64,000 bases of DNA, from positions 2,982,775 to 3,046,774 of the forward strand of contig CM075104.1 of the NCBI GenBank assembly GCA_037576195.1. The letters run 5' to 3'. Position numbers and translations under genes: made by a program. Shown here piece after piece: positions 23,682 to 33,867 of this stretch (position 1 is its first letter; every line of letters begins with the position of its first letter). The stretch comes from Phytoseiulus persimilis. Taxonomy: Eukaryota; Arthropoda; Arachnida; Mesostigmata; Phytoseiidae. Below the pieces are notes generated by a model. It was not told the origin of the DNA, searched no databases, and saw only the letters and a list, made by a program, of their open reading frames with translations.

Positions 23682-24179
23682 ATGAAGCTGTTTACCACAT
23701 TGTTGACTTTCGCCGCTGTGGTCGGAGTGAGTCTGGCACAAAATGGGCAGTCCGATGTGGACATGGTTGAAGACGATTCCCCGAAAATAGGAATGTGCGG
23801 GTACAAGCTATCCGATGCTCTAATCATGGTGTGCCGGCCTTTCGGGGGCATTGCCCGACGGAAGAGGAGTGGTCCCTCAGGTGAGTTTGTTCAGTCTTCT
23901 GAGTGCTTCAAATTGGGCGCCGATCGCGGTCGAAGCACGTCCCTGACGATTGATTGGCTTGGCCACTGACGCCTGCTCCACTCCCTCTCTGTAGATAACC
24001 CCTTAGCGGCCCTGATGTGGCATAGGAACACGCGGGAGCTCGTCTGCTCGAAACCTACCCAGAGCGCACCATGCTTCTGCTGCTCGAAGTTCCACGGGCC
24101 GTGCACTTTGAACACTCTCATCGCTAACTTCTGCGCACAACCGCCGCCGGAGTTCGATAAATATTTCATCAAAAGTTAA
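23682..24179 (+). CDS. Insulin-like peptide precursor 1 (eight-cysteine type)
   Basis: Two exons, 23682-23880 and 23995-24179, joined by a phase-1 GT..AG intron, encode 127 residues. A clear signal peptide (MKLFTTLLTFAAVVGVSLAQ) starts at 23682. The B-like segment MCGYKLSDALIMVCRPFGG carries the insulin B-chain signature CGxxLxxALxxVC and a PFGG end like the GERGF turn of insulins. The convertase site RRKR follows. After a short connecting peptide, the minimal furin site RNTR precedes an A-like segment starting ELVC. That segment has cysteines C-x8-C-x-C-C-x6-C-x9-C, against CC-x3-C-x8-C in canonical insulin. The intron position and phase, inside the connecting peptide, match the conserved insulin-gene intron. 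The product is probably a secreted two-chain hormone with one more disulfide than insulin; receptor and role are unknown. It is the first of three tandem paralogs and is closest to the 33.4-kb gene. Confidence 0.88.
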
Positions 24180-24332
24180 GATCTTCAACATCGAACGGTA
24201 CTCCTATCGAAGTGTGGCTTGTTTCACTGCCGCTCCTCCACCCACCGCAAACTTGAATCGTGCTTCATGCGTTCCGAATAATTGACTGTAGGACCACATA
24301 TGGATGATGGCAACTGAGTTAGAGAGCCATAC

Positions 24333-24338
24333 AATAAA
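24333..24338 (+). terminator. Polyadenylation signal AATAAA for insulin-like gene 1
   Basis: AATAAA lies 154 bp after the stop codon of the first insulin-like gene. No other gene is recognised between them, so it is a plausible 3' end signal. Confidence 0.45.
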
Positions 24339-24339
24339 T

Positions 24340-27215
24340 GTTTGAACAAAGAGTACACTGGCGTTCTGTTTCATCGCAAAGAATGAGTCCAAGTCCGAAA
24401 GCACTACTTTCCAAGAGGTGAATCTGAGGGCAACGTTGCACAGAGCCAACCACCGTTGAAGTTGACACGGCTATGGTCGACAATCGGCGATATGGGACTG
24501 CTTTAGGCGGTCCGCTGGAGTCCAGTAATAGAGTAAAGAGTTCAACTGTATCACAACAAAGGCACCGTTCTGGGCTGAACAGCAACAGAGTTCAAGGCAT
24601 ACATGACTCCGAGGTCTTCATTCTCGAACAACTGCGTCGAGGGAGAAGGTTGTTGATGACCTCAGATGTGCTCTTTCTCGCGGAAGCGATAGCGATCCGC
24701 TCCGGAGATCGTTCTCGCGGTTAGAGTACTTGCAGTAGAAGCTTTCCCTCGAATGAAAACCGAGTACCATAGAGTGCAGTCTATCATGATGAGCCAGTTG
24801 GTATATTCAATCGGCTTGTTATCTTTCTGCTTACTGAAATGAAACCCCTCCGATTGTGAGGAGTGCCGGTATGTAAGATGCCGATAAAGGTGGCAGCTGT
24901 GTTCAAGTCAGCGAAGGTGGCAATGTCGAGGACGATTCAGAATTCAAGGAATGTGGAGAGAAGTTGGAGCACATTTATAGTGCGCTGAATATCTGGACAA
25001 ATCACGTGCGAGGAGTGTGAACTTATTTAATGCTTGCTACCGGAACTGAATCGCCTCGTTCCATCGTGCAGAAAAACGGGCGATAAAGATTTTGCAACCG
25101 GATATCATCCACTCACCTCGAGCAAAGCGGAGAGGAGCACTCGACCTCTGAGAAGTGCTTGCGGTCAACGCATTCAGCGTTCGCTATCTCCGGACCTATC
25201 TGGAGGGCCGAAAATTTTCCACACAGATCGCAGCGCCTCGGATGAGCTCCTCGCCACGGAGTGATATCGGAGGAAGGACAATCAGATGGATACCGATAGT
25301 CTCGGCAGTTTGTTCGAAAGTTGTGCGTGAGCTAAGCCGAGAAATTGGCCACATGGCTTCATCCCGATCGCCCGTAGAGTTTGACGGAGAAACATGGCCA
25401 TCACGGAGGGGCCCAACGGAGCAGGATCTCAGAGCAGGGGCGAAGCAACGGATCTCGGGGAAAGAGCACACAAGGAAACACACAACTTGTCTCGCTCAGC
25501 TTCAGAGCTCATCCAGAAATTCAACAAAAATGGAAAGCGGAGAAGCCTCCGTCAGAACCCGAAATTCATGCGCAAGCAACGAGTTACTGTCAGCTGAGAG
25601 TTTGTGGAGAAATACATAAATCGGGGAATTTCGATGTGAATCAGTTCTTTTCACAGTAAGTCAAATCGACCCTCAAAAGTAGGAGCGTACGACACCTGAT
25701 CCAGTCGGAATCCCGGGGGAGGAGAGCTGCATTCATCAACGGAGGTTCACCTGCACCAATTCCATTGATCCAACTCTCCTCGAAAACGGCAGCTCTGAAA
25801 TTGGTGGTTCATTTGTGACTGCCCACTTGTCATTGCTCAGGGGACAGCGCCTTCCGGAAACTCCGCGAAACACGCAAGCTGATCTGATAGTTGATGCGGA
25901 AGTTACGATGCGCCGAAATGCTGATAACGGCACTCGTGCATTGGATACCTCGCTCATTCAAGCGCGCGGAGAACTTCCGCTGTCTCCTCCCACCCTCTCA
26001 GGACCAGGCACGGCTGCTGCGGGGAATTTCTACTCGGAATTGTAGACGAAGCCAGAGCTGCCAGTGGATTGAGCTTGCGTATGAATGAATTTACGTGGTA
26101 GTTGTCCCTGGCCTGCCAAGCAAACCGAAATCGGATGATTCTCTGATTTGCGAGGGACGGGAAGAAAATCTACGTTGCGCGATTCTTCTCATTTCGATTG
26201 ATCCTTGTCAGTGATCCGTGCTTGGCTGCTACAGTGGGAAACGATTGAAACTTCTGTCGCATGGTCGAGCGAGCGAAGGACCGAAGCCTGGCCGACATCA
26301 TTTACTGAGGTTCGGATCGCTTGCGCGACCCATTATGCGGATTGTGAAAGAGACGTGGCCATGCTTGGACTGATTACCTTAGTATTCTGTTTACGTTAGC
26401 CCTCATATCAAAGCAAAAGACCTCGAAGTAGCGGGTTATTCCATCCAGGTTAACCTCGCTCTGGCGGCCTCTTTGATCGCACCCCGCTCCTCAAAGTTCA
26501 TCATTTCGCTCAGTAATGAGAAATCGGAGGTTCCAGTGAGGTAACGGGTTCGACCTCGTCTTGCGATATCGACTGGTGGAAACACACGGTTCGGACTGGG
26601 GATTCATGTTTGTGAATCTCGAACGGGTCTTCCATTCGCATACATAAACTGCTTCAGATGGTTTCCGTTGATGACGGCACAAGAACTACAATGCACGTGA
26701 GACGCTCGATGAATTTGCTGAAATAGCTTGTCGTCGGCGACGAGCTTCGCATCATGAACTCTCAGGTACTCGCAAAGCGAATCAGTACAGTTGTCTGAGA
26801 GTTTGGTTTCCGATTGTGGATTGCTGGCGTTTGACAGTTTCGAGCGCCAATGCTCTCACTCGTTCGCGCACAGCTCTCTCTCCATTTACAGAACTCAAAG
26901 ACAACTTCAATATCGTTCTCGGCCATTGAAGGATATGTTTCAGCTCCTAGCGGTTGAGGCCTTGTCCACAGATATTCGAATTTCAGAACTGCTGATCAAT
27001 CGGAACAACGTGTTGACATCGGGTGCACGCCCCTCGAGGGGCAGTTTTGTTTGTTTGATTGGAGCTTCCTGGATCGGTCACTGAAAAGCCACACGCAGAG
27101 ATGCGCACGAGCTTTGATTATTTGGATGGGGACAGGTCTCAAGAGTTCAACCCTCTCGAGACGGGGGAAAAAACTCAATGCCGAAATCTATGAGTTGGAT
27201 CTTGAAAATTTCGTC
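24340..27215. other. No supported gene between insulin-like genes 1 and 2
   Basis: About 2.9 kb with only short overlapping frames (for example 25155-25619 plus). No signal peptide, cysteine framework or domain was recognised. No further B-like or A-like insulin exon was seen on inspection of both strands. Confidence 0.45.
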
Positions 27216-27217
27216 AG

Positions 27218-27345
27218 GAGTCTGGGGAGGTAATTTCGGGGTCGATCCAATCATATTTTCCGGAGCCTGAGGGGGCGATACCGGGATCTATCTCAGCACA
27301 CTTCTCGGAGTCTGGGGGGTCGATCTGACCATACTATTCTTTTTT
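27218..27345. repeat. Degenerate 45-bp tandem repeat, about 2.5 copies
   Basis: Successive units begin GTCTGGGGAGGTAATTTCGG (27219), GCCTGAGGGGGCGATACCGG (about 27264) and GTCTGGGGGGTCGATCTGAC (about 27309), an exact 45-bp period. The words and period match the minisatellite at 1083-1385 (TCTGGAGGGGTGATTCCGAG, AATCTGACCAT). This is therefore a decayed relative of the foldback core. It lies about 0.4-0.5 kb upstream of the second insulin-like gene. Confidence 0.7.
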
Positions 27346-27708
27346 GAGGAGGCGATTCCGATTTCGAGATTTCGCTCATTATTTTCGACGAAATTGTCCG
27401 TGTAAAAAGTAAGTCATCCCCGATCAGGGCAATCCAACGTTTGCGATCGGAAGAACACGATTGTCGACCATTGGTTGGGTTTTGATGTCCAGACTCTGGA
27501 ATGTCAGATACGTTCCGAGGTTGCACAACTTCTCCGAGGGATACACGCTTTGGCCTACGGACTACGTCTCGCTGATAGATGCTTTCGCATTCCAGTCAGC
27601 TGCCACGCGAACTGTATTCGACTTCTCGAGTTCCCAGCGCTCCATCTAAGCGTATCCTTGGAGATGAGCATGAACTGCCCGCAAGATCTGTTCGGACTGA
27701 GAGCTCTC

Positions 27709-28264
27709 ATGAAGCTCGAAATGCGGCGGAACTTGTGTAGGAGTTTGTTCTTCCTTTGTTTCCTCCGAGCAGCAAAGTCGGAAGACAAAGACTCGTCACG
27801 TTTGTTCAGCGTGAATTTTTGTGACTCTGATAAAATTGACGCGACGTTGAGTAAGATATGCTTACCTTTCGGTGGACGTCGGAGACACAATTACATTCCT
27901 ACGCAGCAGGGTGAGTTCCGACTGACCCGGGCCGTCTGTGGCCCGGGTCAGTTCCAGTACTAGAGCCTCTCGTGGGATACGGAGAACACTGTGGTCGATC
28001 CGAAGTCCATGGAGGCGTTTTTGTGCCGCTCTGGCGAAACCCTCTGAGAAATCAAACTGAATCAACGATTTTCCAGATAACTCCTCAATGACGCCGATGC
28101 AAGAGAAAGTCTTCGGGGGCATCACATGCCCCAACCGGTTCTACAGCTCTTTATGTTTCTGTTGCGACCGTTTATTCGGGCCCTGCAGCATACCGGAGCT
28201 GATCGCCAATTTCTGTTTCTTCGGGGTACCTGGATCTGGTGGAGACGAATATTATACGGAGTAA
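27709..28264 (+). CDS. Insulin-like peptide precursor 2 (eight-cysteine type)
   Basis: Two exons, 27709-27910 and 28077-28264, with a phase-1 GT..AG intron. Two in-frame ATGs are possible, at 27709 (129 residues) and 27721 (125 residues). Both give a signal peptide (RRNLCRSLFFLCFLRAAKS). The B-like segment is NFCDSDKIDATLSKICLPFGG minus its first residue; its two cysteines are 12 apart rather than 11. RRR follows the PFGG turn directly. Exon 2 encodes the A-like segment ITC, then eight residues, then CFCCDRLFGPCSIPELIANF and a final Cys. That is the same C-x8-C-x-C-C-x6-C-x9-C framework as the neighbours. No R-x-x-R precedes the A-like segment, unlike genes 1 and 3, so processing on that side may differ or not occur. 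The C-terminal tail (FFGVPGSGGDEYYTE) is unlike the PP..KY tails of the other two. A secreted hormone-like role is inferred. Confidence 0.87.
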
Positions 28265-28341
28265 TACGAACTCCGAATCATTGTCAGGTCTGAGTCCAGT
28301 TGCTTCCTGATGATCTCCGGTCATTTATCAATTGCCTGGCC

Positions 28342-28347
28342 AATAAA
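28342..28347 (+). terminator. Polyadenylation signal AATAAA for insulin-like gene 2
   Basis: AATAAA lies 78 bp after the stop codon of the second insulin-like gene, a typical distance for a compact 3' UTR. Confidence 0.55.
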
Positions 28348-28623
28348 TATTGCTGAAGAGAGCAGGAAGCAGCTCACGGAGGCTGCGGGCTGACCCACAA
28401 GGTTCATTGGAAACGACAACAAGGACGCTGAATTAGAACTCCAAGTGTTTGCGTGATTGGGTGGGCATGAGAACTGAGCAGCTTAGATATCCATGAGAGG
28501 AAAATTCCAGCTCCTCCGAGACCCCATAAGCATGGTCGCGTGCTACCTATTTCGAATCGTAAATGAGTTTCCAGCGACCTCAGGGCGCTGAGGGGTCGCG
28601 AAGCGAGTTTTTGCAGCACAACT

Positions 28624-28899
28624 TCATAGCGTCGATCGAATCCCTTGAGGACTTATCTCGTTACGAGATTTGATCCTTGAGAGCGCTTTGCCCGACATAA
28701 GCAATGTCGAGCGAACAATTCCATAAGATAGGCTGTCAAGGATCGGAGGTAATGCGGAGCCCGGAGGTAGTTTCCGTAAGTTCCGCTCGACGGTTTTTCC
28801 ATTGCACACACATGCAAGGCACGCGGATATCAATGTCACGACCGAGAAGGGGATAGAGAGATAGAAGGAGATGGAGAGAAAGACGAATTTATTTTCCAT
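28624..28899 (-). CDS. Unrecognised small ORF with N-terminal hydrophobic signal
   Basis: A single-exon frame of 91 codons starts MENKFVFLSISFYLSIPFSV, followed by VTLISACLACVCNGKTVERN. This is a strong signal peptide or membrane anchor, with basic residues after it. The rest has no recognised motif. It lies between insulin-like genes 2 and 3 on the opposite strand. No intron or homology supports it, so it may be a chance open frame. If real, it would be a small secreted or membrane peptide. Confidence 0.25.
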   Translation of the reverse strand: MENKFVFLSISFYLSIPFSVVTLISACLACVCNGKTVERNLRKLPPGSALPPILDSLSYGIVRSTLLMSGKALSRIKSRNEISPQGIRSTL

Positions 28900-31192
28900 T
28901 CCTTCAGGAGGGATCTGAATCCCATCTAAGCGGTCCCGTTTCTTCCTTTCGATACAGACGAAACCATGCGAACCGTCGCTGTAGGGACGCGAAACTGTCT
29001 CCCGCCTGGAGGAAGTGTCAGAAAGCGAAGAAGCGCTTTCATCGGTCTAAAGAGAAACCAACAACAGGCAATTGCAAATCGAGTTCAGCAGTGTGTACGC
29101 GCGGACTCCGGTGTCACCTGTTTGTTGACAGAGCTCTTTCAAACTTTGCACCATCGGAATCAGGATCTCCGAAGGTTACGCAGGCATGGTGACTGTTAGC
29201 CCATGGTGGAGCGCACAGAGTTTTGAGTCTCTGTTAGCGAGTATTTGCGCGTGGGCCTCAACTCAGTCCTCTAGGAATCTCCACCGTCGCGGCAAGCTAC
29301 AAGAGAGAATGAAAACACTGGACAAGCCTGCCCTGCCTCCGAACGTCCGTGGAATGTACCAGCGCGAGATTCAAATTGAGCTTCAGCTGGAATGCGCCTA
29401 TAATGTCCTTCCATCACACTGCCGCCATTTCGTCTTCGTGAATTTTTTGCGAGGAGTCCTCCAAGATTAGGATTATGTGCGGGAGCTCGAACGAGCTCAC
29501 CGCTGGCGTTTTTGGAGACATCGCAAACTCCAGGAAGCATCTCAGGACGGACGCCTCGCGACCGTAGCTAAGCCAGATCGGCAGTTGACTTCTCTTGTTC
29601 ATGTCTACCGTTCCGTATGCGGGCACTGCGGCCTCCCCAAGAGTGGTCCAAGCCGGTCACGAGGTTGACGTTTCCTCGCTAACTTCTGGGAGTAACTCCG
29701 AACGAAGGAAATGGATCACTTTCAAAACCACCCCTGGCCGCTTCCTCACCACATCCACAACTAGATGACCACCACCACCATCATATCCAACAACGAGACA
29801 AAATAACCTTCTTGAAACCCTCTATCGACCACTCTCTCTGACTTCTCGAGGAACTCCAGGGATCGAAGAAGTTGATTTCAAAACATGATCGAGCTCTACA
29901 GTTCCCGACAAACAAATTCCAACCTGTACGACTCACGTGTTGATACCCTGAAGCCGGAACAAGCAGTGTGCTCATTTTCAAATTAAGTGAGCGATACTGA
30001 GGATTTTCAGAGCAACTGAGCCCGGCGACTCGAACTGAGCTCACATTTCTATTGTGCTCCTCAGCACAGCGGGCTCGCCTGAAGAGCCACGGGAATCAAA
30101 CTCTTTCGAGGGCACCGCGGATTGGTCGTGATCAAACTCTCTGAGCCATTGGGCAGGATGAGCGGTGGAAGAAGGAGTGATCAACTCGGTCAGCAGGATT
30201 CCTTCTTCTTTGTGCTTCCGTCTTGCTGAAGGCATCAATGTCCTTTGAGACTGAACGTATCGAAATGGTGCAACCCAATCCCTTTTAGTGGACGCCGGTT
30301 TGTTCCGAACGGCTCATGCTACAGTGACAGGATCGTCTTTGGATCGTGTCGGTAATACCCTGAACCTCTGCGCGGCAATCGGCCAGATTCGGAAAAGAGC
30401 TGCAGGAATCAGAGGTGACTGAAGCTCATTTCTCATCGTGCTCATAGGCGCAGCCTATTGCCATGACCAACGTGTGCATTCATCGAATGACTTCTCCCTG
30501 CTTGGGTATCTCATCGATATTACTTCGCGAATCTTGCCTCAGCTTCTTGACTTCCGATTAGAAGTGACGTGTCAGTTGACATTGGGGGCTCCTTGGTTCT
30601 ATTTCGTGTCACAGGAGAAGAAACGGTGTTGATGACTCCCCCTTTTCCCGAGTAATAAGTGTCCCGCATTTTCGAGGTGAGTCTCGTCTCGAATCTGGTG
30701 GGGATATTTTGATCGAATGCAGCCGTCCAAGCCGAATCGCGCATACGTTGTTCGATGTTGCGTTAGCCAGCCTACGGCGCTCGATTTGGACCTTGCTCAG
30801 GTATCCTGCCAAATTTGGCATAAGGCTCTCTGTGACGTTTCGCTAAGTCATTCGTCATGTAAGGAGTCCTTGCCTTCAATGACCGATCCCGCGGAAGCTG
30901 CAGCGTCGGATATGGTGGGTGAAACTATGTATGGCTGGGAAAAACAAACAGCAACAGTTGATCGCTACACTGCGGGTAATTTCGGGAGGGAGTGGGGGAG
31001 GTAGCGCATGTTCTCCCACTCATCTATCCAACGTTTTCCAAGAGGGCTGCATCCCGATCAGAAAGTGAGATGCGGGACTGCGGGCAAGTACTCAGGACAT
31101 TAGAGGGATCCGTACCGGGGGCTGCTCTACGCGTTGCAGGAGGGTTCATCATGGACGGACTGCTCGCGTTGGAGTCTATCGCGGAAGGACAG

Positions 31193-31236
<44 letters not shown>

Positions 31237-33350
31237 TTCGGTTAAATAGGGTTTCAGGAAAGTCGGGCGATTCCGGAACGGCGCAAGCTTCGGAATCTAC
31301 GCGCTCAGCTGGCTCGTTCCGTTCCTGCTCTTAGAGCGAGAGATCTGAGTGAGCACTATGGTATCGTCAGATTCATGCGTGCTCGGTTCTCATGAAATTG
31401 CTGTTGGGCTCATGAAATTTTGCTCAATACAGGTATGTCTCCTGGTGTGGTGTTCTTTTGACAAAAAAATCAAGACCCGTCAGCATATTGAGAGCCGAGG
31501 ATAGAAACGTGGCAACTCCTTGTTTTTTCGTTGCCGAGAAATGCCGAGCCAAATTATCGTTGTTGGATATCGGTCCGATGAATTCCCCCAATTTTTTCAC
31601 CATCAATCCCGCCTAAGTAGTTAGGCGTAACGACTCGACGGAACCTCAACTCAGGCGACCACGGGATGGCATGAGTGATTCTACTCTGCGGTAGAAAGTT
31701 CATTTTGGGATGATCTTTGCCGATCCTAGAGGTGTCCAAGAGATTCATCATATCGTTGACCCCCGCCGCTCCGGCTTTGGCGGCTATTCTCCTCCAGCAT
31801 GCGACATCGGCTGATCGGACATCCCGCTGGAAACTGGGCTTCGAGGCATTTGAACGAAGTTCTGAATCTGGGCTCTTCGTTTGGTAACAAGGCCCTTGAG
31901 CGCTCCATGCCCAAGTCGGAGTGGGGTCGAATGGCCGACGGGATGCACATCCCGTTGGCCGGATCAGGAGAATCGAGATCAGGAATTGAGAAATTTACGG
32001 CTCGTGCTTTTAACAGAATGTCCTTACACAGGAAGCCCATAGCTCTCATGAGAGGCATTTCCATCACTTCTTCCTCCTCCGATGAATATCTCTTTCCGAT
32101 TTCGTTGTTCTCCGTGATTATAGGTCAGCGCTTATCTCGGCTCCGTCCCCGGTGATGTCGTCGGTCTTGCTGAACTCTTCCTCCACTGCACCAAACTTTC
32201 ACCATCGTATTTCCGATTTACATGGATTCCTTCCGCTTGTCTACATCTTGTCGCAACACGCCTGAGTCAACCCACAAGTGACTGACTCATTTCAAACGTG
32301 GTCAACTGACGGCTCCTCTGAACCCCTGAGAGGAACGGCGGGACAGCAGGAGAAAAATGGTTTCTGATTTTGACGGGACTCCGACAAGCCTTCGATATCG
32401 AGGTCACGAATCTGTGATTAGAATCGATCTCCCGTAAGGATGCCCAACGTCAAATCCTGGTCCGTGATCGATGTAAAATGTGTTAGGGGATCGAACCGGG
32501 TTTTCGGAAGAAGAGGAGCGAGAATTCAAAGTCAATTCTTGTACTCGTGATGGGAAACGATCGTTGCCTCTGCCATGAGCGTAGTATGTGAAGAGCGGAG
32601 AAAATCGTGAAGTTTCCGTCGGAGAGTCGACAGGGATTTAGTCACGAAAACCCGCGCCTGCATCCGAAGCCCTACCATAAAGAAGGCCTGAACATCGATG
32701 TGGGGTCGATGAGCACGGATATCATCGAAATAATATACGCTCGACTTGGAGTTACACTCACAAAACGGCTGAGATTGAACGGCACCTCCTCGACTCCTTT
32801 CCGGCTTCAAATGTCACACTGTCGGATCCGCTGGTTTTTCAAAGCCGTCATTCTCCATCTTCTCCAAAGAATGGTTATCTCCCGTTACACTCAGCCTCGA
32901 ATTCATTCCTGAGCAGAGCGGCTTATATGACTGAAGGCAATGTCAATATGGTCGACATTGGGTGTCCACGTCAGTGTTGTATCCCGACGGTTGCAAGTCG
33001 GCGATTCTTAGCCCTGGGCCCTTCTTCCTGCCCCGTCTCTGTTCGAGACGATGATAGTTTCGGGACTCGTGATGCTGGAAATTCTTCAACTTGTCAACAC
33101 CAGGGATAAGAGCATGAAATCCGATGGCGGCCAAATCGGTTGAGCTTCCCTAGTAGCCTCGAGTACGGAAAATTGGCTTACATACTCTAGGCCAAGGGAA
33201 CTCGCTCTGTGATCTGCCTGCGTCTGACGGAAGGCGGAGCCTTGGATTAGGCTCTGGTGACGTGTCAGTCGATCATTAGACCTACTCGTTGATTGCGCTG
33301 GCACTTCTGTGAGGAATCCCGAGCGCCTCGGACCTGGCCGCTCTGTCGCC
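28900..33350. other. No supported gene between insulin-like genes 2 and 3
   Basis: About 4.4 kb with overlapping short frames (for example 29186-29470 plus, 31799-32155 plus and 31726-32067 minus), none with recognisable domains. Apart from the (AG)n run at 31195, no repeat or further insulin-like exon was recognised. Confidence 0.45.
31195..31231. repeat. (AG)18 microsatellite
   Basis: An uninterrupted AG dinucleotide run of about 37 bp. The frames that cross it read as alternating Glu-Arg and are not genes. It is a likely polymorphic marker between insulin-like genes 2 and 3. Confidence 0.95.
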
Positions 33351-33353
33351 GCC

Positions 33354-33867
33354 ATGTATTTCCGAAGCTACGTGCTGGCGATGCTGATAATGTGCTGTGT
33401 TTGTCAAGATGGAGAACTCGCTGAGTTTGTGAGTGCTTGCGGGGCTCATCTGAACACGATCGTGAGAGGTCTATGCGACCCCTACGGAGGGACCTCCGTC
33501 GGTAAAACCGTTGAATCAGATGGTGAGGACAGTTCGGTACTGTGTGGGCAGGCGACAGCACGATGAAAGACGCTGAGCACCTTTGCGATCTCTGATAAAC
33601 CTCCTGATCTCTCCCTATAAAGTAACTCGAGAGCGGTTCCCTGAAAAGTGATGACGTCTCTGTGTTTCAGTGAGCTCCCTCATGCCGTGGGCGAACCGGT
33701 GGGCCCGTGAGATAGTCTGCGACCACCGAGGGAGCAATCCGGATTGTCTGTGTTGCCACTCCTTTTACGGGCCTTGCACGCCTCAGGAAATCATTGCCAC
33801 GTTCTGCGTCGAGCCGCCCGCGTACCTGGCGAAGTATGTCGTCAAAACCCCAAAGTTCCGGGAGTAA
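33354..33867 (+). CDS. Insulin-like peptide precursor 3 (eight-cysteine type)
   Basis: Two exons, 33354-33522 and 33671-33867, with a phase-1 GT..AG intron, encode 121 residues. The ATG at 33354 sits in a strong Kozak context (GCCGCCATGT) and opens a signal peptide (MYFRSYVLAMLIMCCVCQ). The B-like segment ACGAHLNTIVRGLCDPYGG has the C-x11-C spacing of insulin B chains and ends in PYGG. No dibasic site follows it, only a single Lys. In exon 2, R-W-A-R precedes EIVC, a start like the GIVEQ of insulin A chains. The cysteines are C-x8-C-x-C-C-x6-C-x9-C, with the shared words CCHSFYGPC and IIATFC. The tail (VEPPAYLAKYVVK) resembles that of gene 1 (AQPPPEFDKYFIK), so genes 1 and 3 are the closer pair. 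The missing B/C cleavage site might leave B and connecting peptide joined. A secreted hormone role is inferred. Confidence 0.87.

Noticed and set aside
23478..23741. Minus-strand frame over the start of insulin-like gene 1
   Set aside because: It is a shadow of the signal-peptide exon, with no features of its own.
30992..31249. Frame with a Glu-Arg repeat
   Set aside because: The repeat comes from the (AG)18 microsatellite; nothing else suggests a gene.
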